This document shows, one piece after another, positions 57,197 through 64,000 of a DNA stretch of 64,000 bases. The stretch is from Cyanodermella asteris. Lineage: Eukaryota > Ascomycota > Lecanoromycetes > Ostropales > Stictidaceae. The notes under the pieces were generated by a model. That model was given only the letters and a program-made list of their open reading frames with translations. It made no database searches and was not told the DNA's origin. Positions within the stretch are counted from its first letter, which is position 1. Each line of letters starts with the position of its first letter. A program made the position numbers and the translations under genes. Location: positions 507,388-571,387 of the forward strand of contig UYJD01000001.1 of NCBI GenBank assembly GCA_900618795.1. The letters run 5' to 3'.

Positions 57197-57463
57197 ATGT
57201 CTCTCATACAGTGTGTAGTTCCACGCAATGCAGACGCATGCTGGGTGCTGAAGCTAACGCGATACGGCAGAACTTATCTTCAATCAAGTCCACGGACAAA
57301 GGCACTCATTGGCGTCGGTATCCTGGCATGGGGGACCATCGGTCTATATACTTCCGACTCTATCGGCTCTGCCGTTGGCATAGCACCTACCAAGGACGAC
57401 GAGCAGAAACTGCGCAGCTCTCTTCCGCAGATTCACACTATTGAACGTGAACCCAAGAAATGA
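57197..57463 (+). CDS. small single-pass membrane protein
   Basis: Two exons, 57197-57210 (14 nt) and 57271-57463, with a 60-bp intron (GTGTGT...CAG, GCTAACG branch site), give 68 aa: MSLIQTYLQSSPRTKALIGVG... One membrane segment spans about residues 17-36 (ALIGVGILAWGTIGLYTSD), with a short basic N-terminal side and a charged C-terminal side ending EREPKK. The size and layout resemble small fungal mitochondrial or ER proteins, but no named family is recognised. If unspliced, the frame continues upstream without a stop for another ~35 codons to 57092, giving a longer alternative. The tiny first exon explains why simple frame searches would pick the wrong N-terminus. Confidence 0.6.
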   Translation: MSLIQCVVPRNADACWVLKLTRYGRTYLQSSPRTKALIGVGILAWGTIGLYTSDSIGSAVGIAPTKDDEQKLRSSLPQIHTIEREPKK

Positions 57464-58055
57464 TCAACCTGACGCTGTTGCGCTGTGGCCTTTCCCATCG
57501 AAGTCCCGATAGCAAATCATGGGCATCCCGCTGTGGCATTTACTCCGTGAAGGCGACCGTTGAGCAGCCGGTCTTGATCGAGATTGAGATGGTTATGAAT
57601 GACGAGAAGGTACAGATGTCGGAGCGTTCTTATACCTCAATCCTTTGCGGTTCAGATCAGTTTCGAAAGCATTCTCTCAGACGGTCAGTCAATGTCGCGG
57701 TGACGAATTGGGCGTCGACAAGTAGGTAATCAGCGCGTTACAGGACGAAACTTGCTTGATCCGATCAGAACAATGCTTCATTTGCTCCTAAAAATCAAAG
57801 TCAGGCTATTTCCAGGATCAAACACATCAAGCACGGTATATTCTAAATGATGAGGGCATTAAGCCTTGATCGTTCAACACGCCCTATCTCGGGCTGATCA
57901 TTGAAAGACATCGACTTGGGCGACGTATATTATGACTGGTCAACCTCGTGGGTGACCGTCCGAAGAAGAGCTGTCGATTCGTGAAACATGAACGTGGCCG
58001 TGAACCCATCGCTCACCACAATTCAATCTTACATCATCTCATTCTCAGACTCGGC
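57464..58055. other. convergent intergenic region
   Basis: 3' flanks of the small membrane protein and the Snu23 gene. A ~89-codon frame (57460-57729) overlaps the former's stop codon and looks random. Confidence 0.45.
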
Positions 58056-58685
58056 TCAGTGAATCACACCACCCCTGATTTCCTCGTCCTGCCTACCCAC
58101 GCCTCCCTCGGTCTTCCGCCTTTTCTCCCTCCTCTTCCGCCTCCTCTCCTCCTTCTTCCGCTCTTCCTCTGCCTCCCACCGCTCCATTCTCCCCTTCACA
58201 TCCACAGGACCTTCATCTTCCTTCTCCCTCTCCCTCTTCCTCCTCAGCTCCTCCAACCTTTCCCTGACCTCTTCCAACGTCGCGCGTCTCACTTCCCCAC
58301 TTTCTCCCACATTGACCAAATGCTGCTTACTGTTCAGATGCTCGACAAACTGCAAATTGTCCTTGAACGTCAAATCGCAGTCCGTACAGTAGAAGCCCGC
58401 CCCCCGGCCCCGCTTGCCGACTCCAGCACCCGCGGGCACCAGCATCGTCTTGCCGACATTGGCGGCGACGTCGAGCCGTGAGGCACGCGACTCGGTGGTC
58501 TTGGCGTTCTCCGGGTCGAGGGTTTTGCTGTAGTATTTCTTACCGAGGAGACCTGCTTCGTAGCGAGCTTTGCCCTCTTCACGACGCTGGGCTTCGCGCT
58601 CTTTGGCTTTTTCGGTATATTCGGCCTTGTCCCAGGTGCGTCGGGCGATGTCGCCGCTACCGCTGGCGGCAGCCTTGTCGGGCAT
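58056..58685 (-). CDS. snu23: Snu23/ZMAT2-like U4/U6.U5 snRNP protein
   Basis: Single exon, 209 aa from the ATG at 58685 (MPDKAAASGS). The N-terminal part has RRTWDKAEYTEKAKEREAQRREEGKARY, the conserved start of Snu23/ZMAT2, then a U1-type C2H2 zinc finger C100-x2-C103-x12-H116-x5-H122 (YCTDCDLTFKDNLQFVEHLNSKQH). The C-terminal ~80 residues are highly charged helices (RERLEELRRKREREKEDE, then RRRKRREKRRK), a normal feature. Snu23 joins the spliceosome with the tri-snRNP and helps in 5' splice-site activation. Length matches the family. It is divergent from ppm1, with 460 bp between starts. Confidence 0.92.
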   Translation of the reverse strand: MPDKAAASGSGDIARRTWDKAEYTEKAKEREAQRREEGKARYEAGLLGKKYYSKTLDPENAKTTESRASRLDVAANVGKTMLVPAGAGVGKRGRGAGFYCTDCDLTFKDNLQFVEHLNSKQHLVNVGESGEVRRATLEEVRERLEELRRKREREKEDEGPVDVKGRMERWEAEEERKKEERRRKRREKRRKTEGGVGRQDEEIRGGVIH

Positions 58686-59145
58686 GCTTGGTGGATTGTG
58701 AACAGAGTGTGATGCGTCGCAGTAAACCGTTTTTGGTGCCAGTTCATCCAATGTGGAACAAAGCTTCGTACCGGCTGACTCTCCAGAGTGGCAAGTTTGG
58801 CGACGTGTGGTCGATTAAATGATAGAGAATATAATCGAACAGATCGCGGATTCTAGATCCAGCTGTTTCCCACTCCAATCAAGCAGGTCACTCGGTGTTG
58901 AACTGTGGTATTTCCACCCAGTCTGCAATATGCGTCACGGATGAATTTATCATGTTCTCGTTCGTGTGAAAAATAGACAACAATTAAAGAACCATGCTGA
59001 GGCACTCAGGCTTTGAACGACATTCGCTCCCGCGCGCCAAGCCTGAGCTCTTTCACCGTTTCACGGGGACTGTCAGGACCCGCAATCGACAAACGCTACC
59101 TTTTCAAGTTTCGACCCCTGAGCCAGATTGTCATTGCAAACAGCC
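58686..59145. promoter_or_regulatory. divergent promoter, snu23 and ppm1
   Basis: 460 bp between divergent starts; a CCAAT box lies near 58874. No other gene is seen. Confidence 0.5.
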
Positions 59146-60383
59146 ATGGCCGCACCTCAGATACCGAACCTTCTCTCGTTACGAGGTCGAGGTGGCTCGC
59201 GAGGAAGGGGCCGAGGCCGCGGCAGAGGTGGTCCTGGAGTAGAATCGGCAGAGCAGGAAACGCCGGAACAGGCCAAACAACGAGCAGACCGGGTGGTTCA
59301 GCTCACCGATCAGGATGCAAATTTGTCAAGACTGAGTGCTGTAGATGCTGGCTATCTACGAGATCCGTACGCTCGTGCTTTTGCTCCGAGCTCAGATGCA
59401 CCGAGGAGGATGCCCATCATCAACAGAGGTACGCCACCGAAACCGACCTACCTACAGGCGAGTGAGTGTATAGATTGTTGACGCTGATATCAACAGGCAC
59501 CTATGCAAGGACCACAGCGATTGACATACTCGTCACATCATTCATTAAATCTACACCCGGGCGAAAACAGATCTTGTCGCTCGGCGCGGGAACAGATACC
59601 AGGTATTTTCGGCTGGCCGCTGCTGGCCTTGTCGACCATTTGAACTATCACGAGCTAGAATTTCCGGACAACGCTGCGGCAAAGCTGGCGCGCATGGCCC
59701 GAGAACCTGAACTCAAGTTGCTCATGGGTGAAATCACTCATGTAGACCATACCTCGCTTCACTCGAAACACTATCATCTTCATCCGCTTGACTTGAGAGA
59801 TTTGGCAGAGGAGGGGTCTTCGCTTCTGTCCTTGTCAGAGGCAGACTCGTCTAATCGCCTTGATCGATATGTTCCGACCCTGATCTTGTCCGAATGCTGC
59901 TTGTGCTATTTCACCACATCACACGTCGACCTGATCCTTGACAAGCTGATCGCCAGAGAGGGGAATGGCGGATTCCTGAGAGCGGCGACGGGATTAATTT
60001 TTTATGAGCCGATCAAACCGGACGATGCATTTGGTCGAGTAATGGCACACAACCTAGAAAAGCGCGGGATAGCGATGCCGACGCTTAAACGGTACCCTTC
60101 GTTGCTGTCTCAGAAAGCGAGGTTTTCAGAGTACGGACTCAATGATGGCGCCAAAGCTGTGGACATCGATTTCATAATGACGCATTGGGTAGACGACGTG
60201 GAAAGGGAGCGAATCGATCGATGTGAATTGCTGGACGAGAGGGAAGAGTGGACCTTGCTCGCACAGCACTATTGTGTCAGCTTTGGATGGAGGCTGGGGG
60301 CGGAGGATCGCATGAACAGCTCAGGCCACAGTGAGATCTGGTCGGGCTGGACATCACTTCTTGCACAGGAAGCGGCATCCTGA
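59146..60383 (+). CDS. ppm1: leucine carboxyl methyltransferase Ppm1/LCMT1
   Basis: Exons 59146-59428 and 59497-60383 (68-bp intron, GTACGC...CAG) give 389 aa. The splice joins MPIINRG to [12 protein letters not shown], the conserved start of the methyltransferase fold. [13 protein letters not shown] (~120-132) is the S-adenosylmethionine site; [18 protein letters not shown] (the LSE-C block) and [25 protein letters not shown] follow. The enzyme methylates the C-terminal Leu of PP2A catalytic subunits, steering holoenzyme assembly. Before the fold, residues 13-31 form an RGG-type stretch ([19 protein letters not shown]), absent from yeast and animal enzymes as I know them. [30 protein letters not shown] is the usual family lead-in. 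It converges with the AP-2 sigma gene, 106 bp apart. Confidence 0.92.
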
Positions 60384-60489
60384 CCGCCGACGGCTGTCCG
60401 ATCGAAATTGGACGATTCGAAATAGCTCGAGACATGCGATGACAAGGATACGATATCTTGAAACTAGTCGGTGGGTGACGTGGTGCCAC

Positions 60490-60975
60490 TCACTCGAGCT
60501 TATCGAGATGCTCCAAGCGTGTCAAAACGACCTGTTTGCTAGTCTCCTCGATCTCGCCAGCCAAGAAAACCTCATCAAGGATTGCGTACACCTGAAACCG
60601 CGATCAGCATGACACAGACCGGAGCCTGTCGCGTTCACGCACCTTGTAGAAGTTGAAGACGAGATCCAGCTCGCAGACATTTCCGAAAAAAGCATCGAGA
60701 ACTTCAACGAAGAAGTGGATCGCCTCGAGGTAGGCAAGCTCATTGTCATTTGCATCCACGCAGACGCAGAAAAAGAGGCCAGCATATCGCCTATAGATGA
60801 TTTTCATGGACCGGAATTCGACGAAATTGGATTGGTGTTTCTGGTCACGCGGCGCGATCAGGCGATGGACCTCGCCCTTGAGACGGACTTTCTCCTCATC
60901 GCTATATGGCGCATACCACTTTGCGAGCCGTGTCTTGCCTTGTCGGTTTTGAATCAGGATAAATGAAAGGACCAT
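60490..60975 (-). CDS. aps2: AP-2 clathrin adaptor sigma subunit
   Basis: Exons 60975-60643 and 60591-60490 with a 51-bp intron (GTGCGT...CAG) give 144 aa, the normal sigma size. [25 protein letters not shown] opens the longin-like fold; [67 protein letters not shown] follows, then [19 protein letters not shown]. The N-F-V-E-F-R and R-R-Y-A-G-L stretches favour AP-2 sigma (plasma membrane) over AP-1 or AP-3. It binds the dileucine motif of cargo with the alpha subunit. The Syp1-like adaptor encoded in this window acts at the same sites. Confidence 0.94.
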
Positions 60976-63403
60976 GGTTGCAGAGGACCTTGATGAGCAG
61001 ATGTGAAGCTCGGTATATCGACAGAAGCAAGATAGCGCAGACGCTTCGAGACTGCCCCGAAGGCTGCGATAGAAGACCGAACAGCGGTACGGTCAAAGCG
61101 GGGTCGAAGATGAGACGTGGGCCAGGCGAAACAGTAGTCTCGCTTTGGAGAATGGAGAGGTGAGGTTCATGAGGCTGAGATTAAGGGTGGAGACGGTTGA
61201 CGCCTCCGGAGTCGGACTCCGCACCGACCCGCCGCCCCCCGGGACCGAAGCACAGCAATTTTCCGCCGCACACCACTTTCTCCACCTCTGTGCTCCCTCT
61301 TCCCAATGCCACGTCCTTTGCTGGACAGGCACGCATCTCCCTAGTACCTACACTGGCAGTGCTCACAGTGTCCGACAAGTTCGACCAGAGCACATTTGCA
61401 CAGGCCGGCGGACGAGTATAATGGTTGCGGTTTCTGTAAGTTGGCCCGGGCTGCTCCTTTTCGCTCACGTTTGCCGAAACCTTCATGCTGGAAGAGGACA
61501 TGGCGTTCTCTGCCCTTGCACGCTTTCCCCTTTCAGTCACTACAAATTTCCTGTATCTTGGAAACCGTACGCGGCTTTTTCCTTCCTTCCTTCATTCTTG
61601 TCGTCTCATCTATTTGCATAACCTTGCACATCTGCTCGTCATCTGGCGATTCATGCGGGACGCACGCGCTCTGAAGTCTGGCTTTTTTATTATTATTATT
61701 CTTTTCTGAGAAAATGATTTCGATTATGACCTTGTCGCCTTGGGCCTCTAACTGTTGATAGACCCGACACTCAGGTTTCCATCTCGAGCGGCGGCGTGGT
61801 AGCCACAACGGTAGCTCCAGGAAACTTCCGACAGAGAAACACTCCAGCCACCTGCTAGGTAATAAACGTCGAAAATGACAGCATCGATTATTTCCCGGGG
61901 TGGCTGTTGTTGATGCTGAGGGCTAACCGTACGTACGGGAGAATGCCGAGTTTCCCCTGACCCAGCGAACAACCGGAGCCTTTCAGCCATTTGACTTTGT
62001 CACAAGCTCAGATCGACAGGAACACTTCCCGTTTGGGCCCATCACACTAATCATCACAGGCTAGGCGACTGTTCACTGTCGCAGGGATGTTTTTTGTACA
62101 CCTCCATCACGCTTCCCGTGTACCATGTTTGACGCGTTGACGCTTTACCTAACAGAGAAGAGAGGTCATCAATCGTGAGAGACCGATCAACGTACGGGAG
62201 CTAAAACAAAACAAGCGACACCAAGTTGCTGAAGGGGGTGTGCAAAAAACATGCTTGCGACAGTGTTGAACACCACGACTGTCGATCGACCTGCATGACC
62301 GGACACTCATGTGACCGCCCTCCCCCTGGCTAGTCTATACGAGGCCGAAAGATGCTAACGCTACTCGTGAATAGACCCCCTCACCTCCTTTATCGAGTAT
62401 CGATAATTGCTTCTGGACGCGAACTTGCATTCATTTCCAATAGGCTTCCCGGCCTATCTATATTTGATTGTGACCCCCACGTGCGAAAGCAGTACACAGG
62501 ACCATGACGATCAACGACCGTGGTGATTCCAAGAGCTGCATGCCCACTGACTTCTGTGATGCTGTCGTAAAACAGTGATGCTTTGTGCTCGGCAGTTGGA
62601 CATTTCGTGTTTTCTAGGCTCCTTTATTGGTCCGGGACTCAAAGGATGACATACCGTTCTAGCTTACCACACTTGATCGATAGCTTCGGCGACGGCCCGG
62701 ATTTTTCTTTCGGTTACATCGCCCCTGCCAAGATCCAATAGTTCATTGAAGCTTGTCCAGGCATAGCTTGACCTCTGCTATACTCCGTACTCGCCCGGGG
62801 CACGTCAACATTGGGTTCTCCTTTTGCTGGGTGGGATCTTCCATGGCCCCGTCAATCGACTCCTTACACTTTTCGTTGCGGGTAGAGCTCACGGCCATCC
62901 CCCGTGTTGGATGGGCAACAGGCAAAAAGGGTGGAGCCAGCTTGGACTCTGCGACGATATGGCACCGGTCGTCTTTTCATACATACGGTCCTTCCTTCTC
63001 TAATGAATTGTGACGATATCCACCGTCTCCGTACGGGGCTCCGAAGAGTTTCATGTGGCGCTCAAGCCACGCTTGAACGGTCTAGCACCGTGTCTGCATG
63101 TCATAGCTCCCGACCCATCACATATGTTACCCACAAGCTGAATCTGGTCCCCATGGTTAGACTGGGTCTTCCTTCCACGCAGGAGGCTGTGACCATCACA
63201 AAGTATGACTTGACTGTATAAGAGTTGTCCTCATCTCACTCTCCTTCCTGATCTTCACCAACGATCTTCGTCTTGTTCGTTGATTGTGAAGCATCTTTGA
63301 GCCCCGGCTCTAGCCTCTCGTTTAACCAATCACCAGTGCCTCATCGCGAGGACACATACAGTCGCTACTCAGAAATCAACAATCTCACATACGCAGATTC
63401 GCT
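60976..63403. other. 2.4-kb region, no convincing gene
   Basis: Promoter of the AP-2 sigma gene and of the secreted protein at 63404, and otherwise short overlapping frames. A plus-strand frame at about 61197-61421 (ends GGRV before TAA) has fairly protein-like content but no ATG. An ATT microsatellite is at 61687-61700. A CT-rich leader precedes 63404. Confidence 0.45.
61687..61700 (+). repeat. ATT microsatellite
   Basis: Four perfect ATT units within a T-rich stretch. Confidence 0.8.
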
Positions 63404-64000
63404 ATGCGTACTCACGTTCTTCTCCTTTCGGCGGCTGCTGGTGTGCTGGCCGCACCGGCGCCGTGCAAGCCTGCTCAAAAGGCTACAACAACCCTCTCCG
63501 TCGCTGCCGACGCTACCGCCTCGGTTCCAGGCTTGGGAGCTGGCTCCGACAATGGTGTCTCTTCAGGAGTCTCGTCTGCAACTGCACTTGCTGCGTCCCC
63601 CGTCACCACTACTTCGCCCGCCGACGCTTCAGCAACCCAGAGCGGCTCAAGCTCTGACGCCGGATCTGGACCTGGTGGCATCCAGGGCGAGCAGAAACCA
63701 TCCTCGACCATCACTGTTCCCGTGCTCGGCGGTGGCTTCACCACTGTCTATTCCTTCTCGACATCGGTCACCGCCAACGTCCCGGGTGCTACTGGTGTCG
63801 CTGGCTCGATTGGCGGCGGCATCGTAGGCTCGGGCTCTGCTACACCATCCGGTGGTCTCGGGGGATCCGGATCTGGTAGCATCGGAGGCTCAGGCTCTGC
63901 TGGCGGCAATGTTAGCGCCTCAGGTAGCGTTGGAGGCTCTGGCTCAGTTGGTGGAAATGGGGGCGCCTCCGGCTCAATCGGCGCAGGTGCTTCTGGTAGC
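63404..64000 (+). CDS. secreted Gly/Ser-rich protein, 3' end missing
   Basis: 199 codons are open from the ATG at 63404 to the window edge. Residues 1-17 are a signal peptide (MRTHVLLLSAAAGVLAA), cut before APAPCKP. The next ~75 residues are Ser/Thr/Ala-rich, suited to O-glycosylation, with one short ordered-looking block (SSTITVPVLGGGFTTVYSFSTSVTANVPG, ~105-133). From ~140 the protein turns into irregular GGSGS/GGNGS/GASGS repeats that run off the end. This looks like a cell-wall or secreted low-complexity protein; a GPI signal would be beyond the window. The frame is easy to miss because it has no stop here. No enzyme domain is seen. Confidence 0.72.
   Translation, partial: MRTHVLLLSAAAGVLAAPAPCKPAQKATTTLSVAADATASVPGLGAGSDNGVSSGVSSATALAASPVTTTSPADASATQSGSSSDAGSGPGGIQGEQKPSSTITVPVLGGGFTTVYSFSTSVTANVPGATGVAGSIGGGIVGSGSATPSGGLGGSGSGSIGGSGSAGGNVSASGSVGGSGSVGGNGGASGSIGAGASGS

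Noticed and set aside
61197-61421. Plus-strand frame ending FDQSTFAQAGGRV
   Set aside because: Protein-like, but no ATG, an upstream stop close by, and no neighbouring exon.

Overview
The window is nuclear DNA of a filamentous ascomycete (Pezizomycotina). Reasons: short GT-AG introns of about 47-176 bp (one of 315 bp) with CTAAC-like branch sites, mostly one- or two-exon genes at about one per 2-4 kb on both strands, and fungal families such as a Zn2Cys6/DUF3425 regulator, a fungal rhodopsin-type membrane protein, Syp1, Spt8 and a PSTAIRE Pho85 kinase. A Dothideomycete is plausible, but the sequence does not fix the class. There is one assembly gap (171 N at 45948-46118). Gene models were spliced by hand from frame, donor, acceptor and phase.

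Layout. 1-5560: gene-poor, only weak coding-like signals. 5561-9799 (-): large SF1 RNA helicase with a Cys-rich tail, of the NFX1/ZNFX1-Hrr1-SAD-3 type; divergent from 11310-13346 (+) Spt8 of SAGA, which converges on a GNAT acetyltransferase (13451-14010, -). 15531-16469 (-): unknown basic/low-complexity protein. 18874-19804 (-): BTB/POZ protein. 21084-21764 (+): small EthD-like protein with several tiny exons. 22658-23674 (+): Pho85-type CDK. 24194-25615 (+): OXNAD1-like oxidoreductase. 26225-27433 (-): 7-TM rhodopsin-family protein. 27434-30807: gene-poor, with a diverged ~100-bp tandem duplication. 30808-32313 (+): MFS transporter. 33581-35438 (+): secreted FAD oxidase. 35980-37344 (-) and 37664-39357 (+): divergent mitochondrial pair, NAPE-PLD/Fmp30-like hydrolase and Bcs1-like AAA ATPase. 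39929-42596 (+): Syp1 F-BAR/muHD endocytic adaptor. 43069-44740 (-): Zn2Cys6-DUF3425 transcription factor. 44741-47992: gene-poor, with the gap. 47993-52129 (-): copper P1B-ATPase. 53236-56834 (-): Mil1/TMCO4 (DUF726) lipase-like protein. 57197-57463 (+): 68-aa single-pass membrane protein. 58056-58685 (-): Snu23/ZMAT2. 59146-60383 (+): Ppm1/LCMT1. 60490-60975 (-): AP-2 sigma. 60976-63403: no convincing gene. 63404-64000 (+): secreted Gly/Ser-rich protein, cut by the window end.

Most genes are housekeeping and look unlinked in function. Two loose themes are visible. Membrane trafficking: Syp1, the AP-1-ligand-like Mil1 protein and AP-2 sigma lie within 21 kb. Mitochondria: the Fmp30-like/Bcs1 pair shares a 319-bp promoter with a CCAAT box. 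I see no biosynthetic cluster, transposon, CRISPR array, tRNA or rRNA. The points most worth a second look are the silencing-type helicase and its uncertain 5' end, the four-metal-domain copper ATPase with a ~95-residue insertion in its P domain, the possible long form of the Pho85 kinase, the micro-exon genes, and an unusual 29.4-kb tandem duplication.
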